Of a stretch of DNA of 64,000 bases, positions 51,007-60,054 are shown piece by piece (position 1 is the stretch's first letter; each line of letters begins with the position of its first letter). The stretch lies in the NCBI RefSeq assembly GCF_035825295.1, contig NZ_JAYMGI010000002.1:4531001-4595000 (forward strand), given 5' to 3'. The position numbers and the translations under genes were made by a program. This DNA comes from Actinacidiphila sp. DG2A-62 (lineage in GTDB: Bacteria; Actinomycetota; Actinomycetes; Streptomycetales; Streptomycetaceae). The notes under the pieces are model-generated. The model was not told the origin of the DNA. It worked only from the letters and a program-made list of their open reading frames with translations, and did not search any database.

Positions 51007-52395
51007 ATGAAGGTGCTCCCACGGCGGCGCAGGGCCGTCCTGATCAACTCGGTGCTCGGCGTGGTGGTCCTCGCGGGCGCCGGCGGTGCGTACGCGGCGG
51101 TGCACGACGACGGTTCCGGCTCGTCGGCGGGCAGCGGCACGGCGCGCGTGGCGACGGTGACCAAGGGCACGGTGCTGGCCACCGTGTCCGGCTCCGGCAC
51201 GCTCGCCTCGCCGAGCGACGCGGGCGTGGACTTCACCACCGGCGGCACCCTCACCGAGGTCGACGTCAAGGCCGGCGACAAGGTGACGAAGGGCCAGGTG
51301 CTGGCGAAGGTCGACCCGACCGACGCGGAGGAGACCCTCGCCGAGGACCAGGCGTCGCTGACCGCCGCGCAGGCGAACCTGACGAAGGTCGAGGAGGGCG
51401 AACTGCCCGCCTCCACCGGCTCGTCGGGCTCCTCGGGCTCCTCCGGCTCCGACGGCTCGGGCTCCTCCGGCAGCCGCGGCGGCGCGGCCGCCACCCCGAC
51501 CCCCACGCCCACCCCGACCGTCGACCCGGCGCAGCTCGCGCAGGCCCAGGCGCAGGTCACCCAGGCGCAGAACAAGGTCGACGCCGACCAGCGCGCGGTC
51601 GACGGCTGCGTGCTGAAGGCCCCGGTCGCCGGCACGGTCGCCTCGGTGGGCGGCGCGAAGGGCGACACGGTCTCCGGCTCCTCCGGCAGCAGCGGCTCCG
51701 GCACGACCGGCGGCTCCGGCGGCTCGGGGGCCTCCGGCTCGTCCGGCTCCTCGGCCTCCTCCGGCAGCACGCCGTCCGGCTTCGTCGTGCTGACCAACCC
51801 CAGCGGCATGCAGGTCACCGCGGACTTCTCCGAGGCCGACTCGCTGAAGATCAAGGCGGGCCAGGCCGCGACGGTCACGCTCAACGCCGAGTCCGGCACC
51901 GTGCTGAACGCGAAGGTGCTGTCCATCAGCTCGCTCCCGGCGAGCAGCGGCTCCTCGGGCGGCGGCAGCGGGTCGAGCAGCGCCGTGCAGTACCCGGCGA
52001 CGCTCCAGATCACCAGCGACACCTCGAACCTGCGCACCGGCCTGAGCGCGAGCATCCAGGTGGTCACCGGCTCCGCGACGAACGCGCTGAGCGTGCCGAC
52101 CGCCGCGGTCTCCGGCACCGGCGCCAACCGCACGGTGCTGGTCGTCAACAAGGACGGCTCGACCACCCGTACCGCTGTCACGGTCGGCGTCGAGGGCGAC
52201 TCGACCGACCAGATCACCAGCGGCCTCACCGAGGGGCAGCAGGTGCAGATCCCGACCGTCGCCTCCTCCGGCAGCGGCGGCTTCCCGAGCGGCGCGTTCC
52301 CCGGCGGCATCGGCACCGGCGGCAGCCGGTTCGGCGGCGCCGGCGGCGGGGGCGGATTCCGCACCGGCGGCTTCGGCGGGGGTGGCGGGCGGTGA
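51007..52395 (+). CDS. Efflux adaptor (HlyD/MacA-like membrane fusion protein)
   Basis: 462 aa from ATG 51007; AGGA lies 9 bases upstream. An N-terminal TM (AVLINSVLGVVVLAGAGGAYA), a lipoyl half-motif (VDVKAGDKVTKGQVLAKVD), a helical hairpin interrupted by Ser/Gly- and Thr/Pro-rich linkers (ATPTPTPTPTV), the second lipoyl half (DGCVLKAPVAGTVASV), another Ser/Gly linker, and beta-barrel/membrane-proximal domains. It connects a MacB-type ABC transporter to the cell exterior. The Ser/Gly linkers are longer than usual. It overlaps the ATPase gene by GTGA. Confidence 0.88.
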   Translation: MKVLPRRRRAVLINSVLGVVVLAGAGGAYAAVHDDGSGSSAGSGTARVATVTKGTVLATVSGSGTLASPSDAGVDFTTGGTLTEVDVKAGDKVTKGQVLAKVDPTDAEETLAEDQASLTAAQANLTKVEEGELPASTGSSGSSGSSGSDGSGSSGSRGGAAATPTPTPTPTVDPAQLAQAQAQVTQAQNKVDADQRAVDGCVLKAPVAGTVASVGGAKGDTVSGSSGSSGSGTTGGSGGSGASGSSGSSASSGSTPSGFVVLTNPSGMQVTADFSEADSLKIKAGQAATVTLNAESGTVLNAKVLSISSLPASSGSSGGGSGSSSAVQYPATLQITSDTSNLRTGLSASIQVVTGSATNALSVPTAAVSGTGANRTVLVVNKDGSTTRTAVTVGVEGDSTDQITSGLTEGQQVQIPTVASSGSGGFPSGAFPGGIGTGGSRFGGAGGGGGFRTGGFGGGGGR

Positions 52396-53279
52396 GGCTG
52401 CCCCGTACGCCCGCCGCGTTCCGCCGGGTCTCGGCTGCGGGCCGGCACGCCGAGGACCCGGTGCCGCTCGACCCCGGCGCCGGGCAGTCCCCCTGGGGCC
52501 CGGCCCCGGTCATCGAGGTACGCGCGCTGCGCAAAACGTACGGGCAGGGCGACGCGGTCGTCCGCGCGCTCGGCGGCCCGCCGGACCCGGCGACCGGCGA
52601 GGAGTCCCCGGGCGTCGACCTCGTCGTCGAGCAGGGCGACATGGTCGCGGTGATGGGCTCCTCCGGCTCCGGCAAGTCCACCCTGATGAACATCCTGGGC
52701 TGCCTCGACGTGCCCACCTCCGGCCGCTACCTGCTGGACGGCATCGACGTCGGCGGTCTGGACGAGCACCAGCTCTCGCTGGTCCGCAACCGCAAGATCG
52801 GCTTCGTCTTCCAGTCGTTCAACCTGGTGCCGCGCACCCCCGCGCTTGCCCAGGTCGAACTCCCCCTCGCCTACGCCGGGGTGAAGTCGGCCGAGCGCCG
52901 CCGCCGGGCGCTGGCCGCGCTCGAACTGGTCGGCCTCGCCGACCGCGTCGGCCACCGGCCGAACGAGCTGTCCGGCGGCCAGCAGCAGCGCGTCGCGGTG
53001 GCCCGCGCGCTGGTCACCGCGCCCGCGATGCTGCTGGCCGACGAGCCGACCGGCAACCTCGACAGCCAGAGCACCGAGGACGTGCTCGCCGTCATCGACC
53101 GGCTGAACGCCTCCGGCCGCACGGTCGTGCTGATCACCCACGAGGACGAGGTGGCCCGGCACGCCAAGCGGGTGATCCGGCTGGTCGACGGGCGGATCAC
53201 CGCCGACGTGCGGCAGGCGCCGGTCGACGGCCCGCCGCCCGCGCTGTCCCCGCACGCCCTGACAGGGGGAACCAGGTGA
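52392..53279 (+). CDS. ABC transporter ATP-binding protein (MacB-type)
   Basis: 295 aa from GTG 52392. Walker A MGSSGSGKSTLMN, Q-loop FVFQSFNLVPR, signature LSGGQQQRVAVARAL, Walker B MLLADEPTGNLD, H-loop VVLITHEDEV: all complete. An N-terminal ~35-residue extension precedes the VIEVRALRKTYGQGDAVVRAL start of the domain, and a short insert (PPDPATGEESPG) lies before the P-loop. It powers the permease encoded next; overlaps on both sides imply one transcript. Confidence 0.94.
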   Translation: MRLPRTPAAFRRVSAAGRHAEDPVPLDPGAGQSPWGPAPVIEVRALRKTYGQGDAVVRALGGPPDPATGEESPGVDLVVEQGDMVAVMGSSGSGKSTLMNILGCLDVPTSGRYLLDGIDVGGLDEHQLSLVRNRKIGFVFQSFNLVPRTPALAQVELPLAYAGVKSAERRRRALAALELVGLADRVGHRPNELSGGQQQRVAVARALVTAPAMLLADEPTGNLDSQSTEDVLAVIDRLNASGRTVVLITHEDEVARHAKRVIRLVDGRITADVRQAPVDGPPPALSPHALTGGTR

Positions 53280-54490
53280 ACCCGTTCGAGATCCTGCGGT
53301 TCGCGGCCGGCGGGCTCGCGGCCAACAAGGTCCGCTCGGCGCTGACCATGCTCGGCGTGCTGATCGGCGTCGCGGCGGTGATCATCCTGCTGGCGGTGGG
53401 CAACGGCTCCTCGCAGTCGGTCAAGGACTCCATCGAGAAGCTCGGCACCAACGCGCTGACGGTCTCCTCCGGCGGCGGCTTCGGCTCCGGCGGCTCCACC
53501 GCGACCAGCACCAAGCCGCTCACCGTGGACGACGCGCGGGCGCTGGCCGACCCCTCGGCGGCGCCGGACGTGCAGTCCGTGGCGCCGGAGGTGACCACCT
53601 CGCAGACCGCGATCTACGACGGGACCTCGCACACCGTCGGCCAGGTCGTCGGCACCTACCCGGCGTACTTCGAGGCGTCCAACAGCAAGGTCGCCAAGGG
53701 CGACTACTTCAGCGCCGACGACGTGCTCAACTCCCGCAAGGTCGCGGTGATCGGCTCGACCACCGCCACCGACCTGTTCGGGACCGCGTCGCCGGTCGGC
53801 AAGAAGGTCGTCGTGGGCGGCACCCCGTTCACCGTGGTCGGCGTGCTGGAGACCAAGGGCGGCACCGGCTTCCAGGACCCGGACGACACGGTCGTCGCGC
53901 CGCTGCCGACGGTGCAGAACGCGTTCACCGGCTTCGGCCCGATCAGCCAGATCCTGGTCGAGGCGAAGTCCGCGGACGCCACCACGCCGGCGCAGAACGA
54001 GATCACCACGGTGCTGATGGCCCAGCACGGCATCAAGGACGCCACCGCGCTGGACTTCCGGGTCAGCAGCCAGGAGTCCCTGCTGAGCACGCAGTCCGAC
54101 ACCAACAAGACGTTCACGGTGCTGCTGGGCGCGGTCGCCGCGATCTCGCTGCTGGTCGGCGGTATCGGCATCACCAACATCATGCTCGTCACGGTCACCG
54201 AGCGGACCCGGGAGATCGGCATCCGCAAGGCGATCGGCGCGCCCAAGGGCGTCATCCTCGGCCAGTTCCTCGCCGAGTCGACACTGCTGTCCCTGGTGGG
54301 CGGCGGGCTCGGGGTGCTGGCCGGGCTGATCGGCTCGCGCTTCACCATCGTCGGCATCAAGCCGGTGGTGATCCCGGAGTCGGTGTGGGGCGCGTTCGCC
54401 ATCGCGGTGGCGATCGGGCTGTTCTTCGGCAGCTACCCGGCGAACCGCGCGGCGGGCCTGCGGCCCATCGAGGCACTGCGGCACGAGTGA
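53276..54490 (+). CDS. ABC transporter permease (MacB/FtsX-like)
   Basis: 404 aa from GTG 53276, overlapping the ATPase stop. TM1 (SALTMLGVLIGVAAVIILLAV), a large outside MacB periplasmic-core domain (GGTPFTVVGVLETKGG), and three C-terminal TMs including LLGAVAAISLLVGGIGITNIMLV followed by the TERTREIGIRKAIGAPKG coupling segment, ending GLRPIEALRHE. Typical length and order for MacB-type mechanotransmission exporters of peptides, antibiotics or lipoproteins. Confidence 0.94.
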   Translation: MNPFEILRFAAGGLAANKVRSALTMLGVLIGVAAVIILLAVGNGSSQSVKDSIEKLGTNALTVSSGGGFGSGGSTATSTKPLTVDDARALADPSAAPDVQSVAPEVTTSQTAIYDGTSHTVGQVVGTYPAYFEASNSKVAKGDYFSADDVLNSRKVAVIGSTTATDLFGTASPVGKKVVVGGTPFTVVGVLETKGGTGFQDPDDTVVAPLPTVQNAFTGFGPISQILVEAKSADATTPAQNEITTVLMAQHGIKDATALDFRVSSQESLLSTQSDTNKTFTVLLGAVAAISLLVGGIGITNIMLVTVTERTREIGIRKAIGAPKGVILGQFLAESTLLSLVGGGLGVLAGLIGSRFTIVGIKPVVIPESVWGAFAIAVAIGLFFGSYPANRAAGLRPIEALRHE

Positions 54491-54530
54491 CGCGATGGCA
54501 CGGCACGGGCGGGGCCGCGGGCCCCGGCAG

Positions 54531-54590
54531 GACGAGCAGCACAGGCACGACGAGCAGTACAGGCACGACGAGCAGTACGGGCAGGACGAG
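54531..54590. repeat. 18-bp tandem repeats upstream of the DUF5666-like gene
   Basis: Units GACGAGCAGTACAGGCAC start at 54531, 54549, 54567 and, partial, 54585. If the longer start at 54495 is used they encode HDEQYR-type hexapeptides. The period of 18 keeps the frame, which hints that they are, or once were, translated. Confidence 0.65.
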
Positions 54591-54611
54591 CAGGTCAAGG
54601 GAGAGGCAGAG

Positions 54612-55484
54612 ATGGCGCGACGCCGCACGGGGCAACTGGTCAAGGCCGACGCCGACGCGGGCCTGCCGGTCCCGCGCCCGCAGCCGGGCGAGATCGAGCC
54701 GGCCGGGGCCGCGGGCCCCGGCGACGGCCTCGCCCTCTTCGAGGGCGGCGAGATCGTCGAGGGGCCGGGCGGCGCGCCCGTCGAGCGGCCCGAGGAGATC
54801 CTCGCGCAGCCGCCGGACGCGCGGGACATCTCCGCCGAGCTGGCCGCGCCGCCGCGCCGCAAGCTGCCCTGGCTGACGCTGGCGCTCTCGGCGTGCGTGG
54901 TCGCCGCTGGCGCCTTCGCGGGCGGCGCGCTGGTGGAGAAGCACCACCTGAACGGCACGCCGGGCGGCGGCCGGGGCAACGCCTTCGCCGCGGCCGCCGG
55001 CGCGAGCCGCGGCGGGACCGGCACGGGCGGCGGCGGCCGGACCTTCGGCGGTTTCGGCGGCGCGGGGACCGGCGCGACCGCGGGCACGGGCGCCGGGACC
55101 GGCGCGGGAACGGGTACGGCCGCGGGCGGCGCCGGGGCGCGCTCCGGCACGGGCGGCTCCGGCGTCACCATCGGCACGGTCAAGCTGGTCGACGGCAACA
55201 CGATCTACGTCACCGACGCCTCCGGCAACATCGTCAAGGTGACCACCGGCGCGAGCACCAAGGTCACGGAGGCCAAGGACGGCAAGGTCGCCGACCTGCA
55301 GCCCGGCCAGTCGGTGACCATCCGCGGCAGCGACAACGGCAGCGGCGAGATCGCCGCGACCACGGTCACCCAGGGCGAGGCCACCGCGGGCGGCTTCGGC
55401 GGTTTCGGCGGCTTCGGGAACTTCGGCGGCGCGGGTGGAGCCGGCGGCGGGACCGGCGCCGCGGGCGGGACCGGCGGCAACTGA
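54612..55484 (+). CDS. Membrane-anchored DUF5666-like protein
   Basis: 290 aa from ATG 54612, chosen for the strong GGGAGAGG ribosome site; ATG 54495 would add a 39-residue repeat-rich tail. Cytosolic acidic N-terminus, one TM (LTLALSACVVAAGAFAGGALV), a Gly/Thr/Ala-rich stretch (TGAGTGAGTGTAAGG), then a small beta domain: IGTVKLVDGNTIYVTDASGNIVKV ... LQPGQSVTIRG, which resembles DUF5666 repeats, and a Gly/Phe-rich end. It sits between exporter and two-component system genes, so it may be an exported cargo or accessory of the exporter. Confidence 0.72.
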   Translation: MARRRTGQLVKADADAGLPVPRPQPGEIEPAGAAGPGDGLALFEGGEIVEGPGGAPVERPEEILAQPPDARDISAELAAPPRRKLPWLTLALSACVVAAGAFAGGALVEKHHLNGTPGGGRGNAFAAAAGASRGGTGTGGGGRTFGGFGGAGTGATAGTGAGTGAGTGTAAGGAGARSGTGGSGVTIGTVKLVDGNTIYVTDASGNIVKVTTGASTKVTEAKDGKVADLQPGQSVTIRGSDNGSGEIAATTVTQGEATAGGFGGFGGFGNFGGAGGAGGGTGAAGGTGGN

Positions 55485-55595
55485 GCGGGCCGCGCGCGCC
55501 CGTTTCCGACGCGCGCAGCCGTTTTCCGGCGCCCGCACCCGTTCACAGGCACGGGGCGTACGGTGCGGCGGCGGACATGTCGCCGCGGCGCCGTA

Positions 55596-55655
55596 CGCCC
55601 GCAGGACTCACGCCCGCAGGACCTACGCCCGCAGGACCCACGCCCGCACGAACCC
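55596..55655. repeat. Four 15-bp tandem repeats in the response-regulator leader
   Basis: CGCCCGCAGGACTCA, CGCCCGCAGGACCTA, CGCCCGCAGGACCCA and CGCCCGCACGAACCC follow one another at 55596-55655, ending 31 bases before the response regulator ATG. The gap 55485-55686 has no gene. Possible regulatory spacing element or simple slippage. Confidence 0.7.
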
Positions 55656-55686
55656 GACCGCGACCCGGGCCAGGAGGGACGACGCC

Positions 55687-56463
55687 ATGGACACCCCCGA
55701 GGCCAGCCTGCTGGTCGTCGACGACGAGCCGAACATCCGCGAGCTGCTCTCGGCGTCGCTGCGCTTCGTGGGCTTCCGCGTCACCTCGGCCGCGACCGGC
55801 GCGGACGCGCTCGCCGCGGTCGCCAGGGAGCGGCCCGACCTCGTGGTGCTCGACGTGATGCTCCCCGACATGACCGGCTTCGCAGTGGTCAAGCGGCTGC
55901 GCGAGGAGGCGGGCTCGCCCGCCAGGTCCGGCGCGGGCGGTCCGGACGACCGGCTGCCGGTGCTCTTCCTGACCGCGAAGGACGGCGTCGAGGACAAGAT
56001 CAGCGGGCTGACGGCGGGCGGCGACGACTACGTCACCAAGCCGTTCAGCCTGGAGGAGCTGATCGCCAGGATCCGCGCGATCCTGCGCCGCACCGGCGGC
56101 CCCGCCGACGACGGCCGGCTGGTCGCCGGCGACCTCGAACTCGACCCGGTCGGCCACCAGGTGCTGCGCGGCAGCCGGCCGGTCTCGCTGTCGCCGACCG
56201 AGTTCAAGCTGCTCGCGTACCTGATGGCCAACGCCGACCGGGTCGTCTCCAAGCTGCAGATCCTCGACCACGTGTGGGCGTACGACTTCGGCGGCGACCT
56301 GAGCATCGTCGAGTCGTACATCTCGTACGTGCGGCGCAAGGTCGACGCGGGCGCGGGCGGCGCGCCGAAGCTGATCCACACCGTGCGCGGCGTGGGCTAC
56401 GTGCTGCGCCGGCCGCAGCCCGGGCAGTCCGCGCAGTCAGTGCCGTCGGCGCAGGGCGGCTGA
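55687..56463 (+). CDS. OmpR-family response regulator
   Basis: 258 aa from ATG 55687 with AGGAGGGACGAC upstream. Receiver domain: LLVVDDEPNIRELL, VVLDVMLPDMTGF with the phospho-accepting Asp, LFLTAKDGVED, DDYVTKPFSLEEL with the conserved Lys. A short insert (ARSGAGGPDD) lies between beta4 and its helix. C-terminal winged helix: LELDPVGHQVLRG, LSPTEFKLLAYLM, IVESYISYVRRKVD, RGVGYVLR. Partner of the sensor kinase that starts 7 bases after its stop; likely regulates the upstream exporter genes. Confidence 0.95.
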   Translation: MDTPEASLLVVDDEPNIRELLSASLRFVGFRVTSAATGADALAAVARERPDLVVLDVMLPDMTGFAVVKRLREEAGSPARSGAGGPDDRLPVLFLTAKDGVEDKISGLTAGGDDYVTKPFSLEELIARIRAILRRTGGPADDGRLVAGDLELDPVGHQVLRGSRPVSLSPTEFKLLAYLMANADRVVSKLQILDHVWAYDFGGDLSIVESYISYVRRKVDAGAGGAPKLIHTVRGVGYVLRRPQPGQSAQSVPSAQGG

Positions 56464-56470
56464 GGCCGCC

Positions 56471-58400
56471 GTGGGCGCGGTGGCGCGGGCGGCGGTCGCG
56501 CGGGCGCGGGCCCTGCGGGCGCGGACCGGGTCCCGGCTGCGGTCCGGGACCGGTCTGCGGAACGGGCTGCGTACCGTGGGGCGGCCGGGGAGCGGCGGCG
56601 CGGGCCGGGCGCGGTTCCGGCTGTCGGCGGTGTCGCTGCGCTCGCGCCTGGTGCTGCTCTGCCTGGCGTTGGTGCTGCTCGGCCTCACGGTGAGCGACAC
56701 CCTCGTGCTGGGCTCGGTGCGCGGGCAGCTCGTGCGCCGCGTGGACCAGCAGCTCGCCCGCTACGGGCAGCCGCTCGCGCAGCGGCTGGGCACCGACGGC
56801 GTCCCGGCGCCGCGCTACGTCCGGCCGGGCAGCGGCGGCGGGTCCGGCGGGAACGCCCGGCCGTGGCTGCCGAGCCAGTTCGTGGTGGCGTTCGCCGCGG
56901 TCGACGGGCAGGTCAGCGAGCAGTTCCGGGTTCCGGTCGCGGCCGACGACCCGCGCCCGCTGTGGCCGCGGATGGACGCGGCGGGACTGCGGGCACGGCT
57001 GGACAAGCCGTTCGACGTGGCCAGCGACCACGGCGGCGGCCACTGGCGGGTGCTGATCGTGCCGGTGGCCGGGCGCTCGGGCGGCGGGGCCCCGCGGGGT
57101 ACGGGCGCGCACGGCGATTCGAGTGCGGGCGCGCACGGCGCCTCGGGTACGGGTCCGGGCGCCGCAACGGGCACGGGTGCCGGCACGGCTGCGGGTGCCG
57201 GCACCGCTGCGGACGGCGGGGCGGGCTCCGGCTCCACCTCGGGCTCTGGCTCGGGCTCCGGCTCCGGCTCCGGCTCCGGCGCGTACGGCCCGTACGCGCA
57301 GCCGCTCGCGCGGGACGGGCAGCCGCTGCCCGCGGGCGTCGTCGTCGCCGCGTCTCTGGACGACGTGTCGTCCACCACCGACCGGCTGAGCACCGGCTTC
57401 CTGCTGATCGGCGGGCTGGTCGCGGCGCTGCTGGGCGTCGCGGGCTGGTTCGCGGTGCGGGCCGGGCTGCGCCCGCTGCGCCGGATCGAGGCGACCGCGG
57501 CGGAGATCGCCGCCGGACGCCCGCTGTCGCACCGCATGCCGGCCGGCTCGCCCGGCACCGAGGCCAGGCCTGTCGCTGGCGCTCAACGGGATGCTCGCGC
57601 AGATCGAGTCGGCGTTCGCGGCCCGCGCGGAGTCCGAGGACCAGATGCGGCGGTTCGTGGCCGACGCCGGGCACGAGCTGCGCACCCCGCTGGCCGGCAT
57701 CCGGGGCTTCGCCGAGCTGTACCGGATGGGCGCGCTGCCCGGCGAGGCCGACGTCAAGCGGACCATGGCCCGGATCGAGAGCGAGGCGATCCGCCTCGGC
57801 GGCCTGGTGGAGGACCTGCTGACGCTGGTCAGGATGGACGAGCAGCGCCCGTTGCAGCTCGCGCCGATGGACCTGCGGACCCTCGCGGTGGACGCGCTGC
57901 ACGACACGACGGCGCTCGATCCGTCCCGTACGGTCACGCTGACCGGGCTCGGCGGGCCGCGCGGTCCCGTCGGCGGCGGCGCGGCCGGCGCGGTCGGCGC
58001 GGCCGGCGCCGTCGAGGGGTCCGGTACGCCGCCGGGGCCCGCGCCGGTGCTGGGCGACGAGGCGCGGCTGCGGCAGGTCGTCGCCAATCTGGTCGGCAAC
58101 GCCGTCGCGCACACCCCGCCGGGCACCCCGGTGCGGATCGGCGTCGGCACGGCCGGCGGGCAGGGCGTCCTGGAGGTCGCCGACGCCGGGCCGGGGCTGA
58201 CCCCCGCCGACGCCGCCCGCGTCTTCGAGCGGTTCTACCGCGTGGACGCCTCGCGCTCGCGGCACAGCGGCGGCGGCGCCGGGCTCGGCCTGTCCATCGT
58301 CTCGGCCCTGGTCGCGGCCCACCACGGCCACGTCGAGCTCGACACCGCGCCCGGGCAGGGCGCGACTTTCCGCATCCGGCTGCCCGCCCCGCCGCGCTGA
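56471..58400 (+). pseudogene. Two-component sensor histidine kinase, one-base frameshift
   Basis: First frame from GTG 56471: Arg/Ala-rich cytosolic start, TM1 (LVLLCLALVLLGLTVSDTLVL), an outside domain with a Gly/Ser/Ala-rich stretch near residues 215-275, TM2 (FLLIGGLVAALLGVAGWFAV) and HAMP (LRPLRRIEATAAEIAAGRPL). Second frame: MLAQIESAFAARAESE, H-box FVADAGHELRTPLAGIRGF, N-box NLVGNAVAHTPP, G1 DAGPGL, G2 GLGLSIVSALVAAHHG, stop 58400. The frames join near 57569: AGGCCTGTCG needs to be AGGCTGTCG (EARLSLALNG), i.e. one extra C. Repaired, it is a full ~642-aa kinase pairing with the preceding response regulator. Confidence 0.88.
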
Positions 58401-58469
58401 GGCGGGGCGGGGCCGGGCGCGCTCCCGCCGGGCCGGGGGCGCGCCCGACGCGCCGGCACGCCGCGGCGC

Positions 58470-59486
58470 CTACCAGGCGAACGCCTCCGGGGAGGGGCCG
58501 GGACCGGGGAAGATCGCGTCGAGCCCGGCCAGGAACTCCGGGGACAGGTCCAGGTCGACCGCCCGCAGCGCGGACTCCAGCTGGGCCGTGGTGCGCGGGC
58601 CGACGATCGGTCCGGTGACGCCGGGCCGGGTCAGCAGCCAGGCCAGGGCCGCCTCGCCGGGCTCGAAGCCGTGCTCGGCGACCAGCTTCTCGTACGCCTC
58701 GACGCGCGCGCGGACCGCCGGGTCCGCGAGCCCGCGGGCCGAGCGCCCGGCGGCGGCCGAGGTGCGCGCCGCGCCGCCCTCGCGCTCCTTGCGCAGCGCG
58801 CCGCCCAGCAGGCCCTGGTGCAGCGGCGACCAGGGGATCACGCCGACGCCGTACGCCTGCGCGGCCGGCAGCACGTCCATCTCGGCGGTGCGCTCGGCGA
58901 GGTTGTACAGGCACTGCTCGCTGACCAGGCCGAGCATCCCGGTGCGCGCGGCGGCCTCGTTGGCCCGCGCGATGTGCCAGCCGGCGAAGTTGCTGGAGGC
59001 GGCGTAGAGGATCTTGCCCTGGCGGATCAGGACGTCGATCGCCTGCCAGATCTCCTCCCACGGCGTCGCCCGGTCCACGTGGTGGAACTGGTAGACGTCG
59101 ATGTGGTCGGTGCGCAGCCGCCGCAGGCTCGCCTCGACCTCGCGGCGGATGTTGAGCGCGCTGAGGCGCTCGTGGTTGGGCCAGGACTGCTGGTGCCACG
59201 GAGTGCCGTCGTTGGTCATGTTGCCGTAGAGCTTGGTGGCCAGCACGACCTTGTCGCGGCGGTCCGCCCCGCCCGCGAGCCACCGGCCGACGATCTCCTC
59301 GGTCAGGCCCTTGTGGTCGTCGCGGCCGTAGATGTTCGCGGTGTCGAAGAAGTTGACCCCGGCGCCGAGCGCCGCGTCCATGATCGCGTGACTGTCGGAC
59401 TCCTCGGCGTAGGAGCCGAAGTTCATCGTGCCGAGCACGAGGCGGCTGACCTTGAGTCCGGTACGTCCGAGCTGGGTGTACTCCAT
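58470..59486 (-). CDS. Aldo/keto reductase
   Basis: 338 aa from ATG 59486 (MEYTQLGRTGLKVSRLVLGTMNFG). Catalytic tetrad visible: Asp and Tyr in FFDTANIYGRDDHKG, Lys in VVLATKLYGNM, His in VYQFHHVDR. NADPH-binding end: TGPIVGPRTTAQLESAL. The family reduces aldehydes and ketones with NADPH; this subtype (YajO/IolS-like) has broad or unknown substrates. Convergent with the sensor kinase gene. Confidence 0.93.
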   Translation of the reverse strand: MEYTQLGRTGLKVSRLVLGTMNFGSYAEESDSHAIMDAALGAGVNFFDTANIYGRDDHKGLTEEIVGRWLAGGADRRDKVVLATKLYGNMTNDGTPWHQQSWPNHERLSALNIRREVEASLRRLRTDHIDVYQFHHVDRATPWEEIWQAIDVLIRQGKILYAASSNFAGWHIARANEAAARTGMLGLVSEQCLYNLAERTAEMDVLPAAQAYGVGVIPWSPLHQGLLGGALRKEREGGAARTSAAAGRSARGLADPAVRARVEAYEKLVAEHGFEPGEAALAWLLTRPGVTGPIVGPRTTAQLESALRAVDLDLSPEFLAGLDAIFPGPGPSPEAFAW

Positions 59487-59561
59487 GGCGTTCAGCCAAC
59501 ACCCTGGAGTGCGCTCCATGGCAAGGACGCGGCGGGGCGTGGCGCGGTCCGGGGGCTGGGC

Positions 59562-59966
59562 TCAGCGGACCGGGCCGGGGGGCGGGGCGACGCCGGGGGC
59601 CACCGGACCGGGCTGGATCGCGTGGCGCAGGCGATCGGTGCGGTCGACGAGTTCGAGCAGGGCGACGCGCTGGTCCGGCGTGATCTCGCCGGCGAGGTCG
59701 CGCTCGCGGATGTGCGCGCGGCGCAGCAACTGGTGGCCGTCGAGCGCGGTCATCCCCGGCGCGGCGTGCACCAGCGCGGTGACCGGCATCGACGCGGCGT
59801 CGGCGTCCCCGGCCGCGGCGCGGCACCCGGGCGAGCCCGGGCGGCCCCTCCGCGGCGATCTCCCCGAGCAGCAGGGCCCTGCGGTGCCGTTCCTCCGGCC
59901 CCGCGCCCGCGCCCGAACCGACCCCCGGGGGCCGTGCCGCACTTCGGAACCCACCACGGCGACCAC
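59562..59966 (-). CDS. sIHF-like (actinobacterial integration host factor) protein, probably frame-disrupted
   Basis: The C-terminal half of this 134-aa frame, MPVTALVHAAPGMTALDGH then LLRRAHIRERDLAGEITPDQRVALLELV, follows the H2TH-like pattern of actinobacterial IHF (M.V..LL...PG......LL....I...R....G....Q...L). The N-terminal half in this frame looks random, but the neighbouring frame just upstream gives EERHRRALLLGEIAAEGPP, exactly the helix expected before it. The switch would be near 59808-59830. So the gene is either frameshifted here or a decayed relic. A weak call, based on pattern only. GTG 59966 has AAGGGAAC upstream. Confidence 0.4.
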   Translation of the reverse strand: MVAVVGSEVRHGPRGSVRARARGRRNGTAGPCCSGRSPRRGRPGSPGCRAAAGDADAASMPVTALVHAAPGMTALDGHQLLRRAHIRERDLAGEITPDQRVALLELVDRTDRLRHAIQPGPVAPGVAPPPGPVR

Positions 59967-60054
59967 CTCGTTCCCTTCGGGAAGACACGCCCGGTTTCGT
60001 CCCGCATTCGAGGGTACGCCCGGGGGGTGGCCGGCGGGCGGCGGCTCCGGGCGG

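Noticed and set aside
55596-55655. 15-bp repeats as a CRISPR array
   Set aside because: The units are directly adjacent with no spacers; this is a plain tandem repeat.
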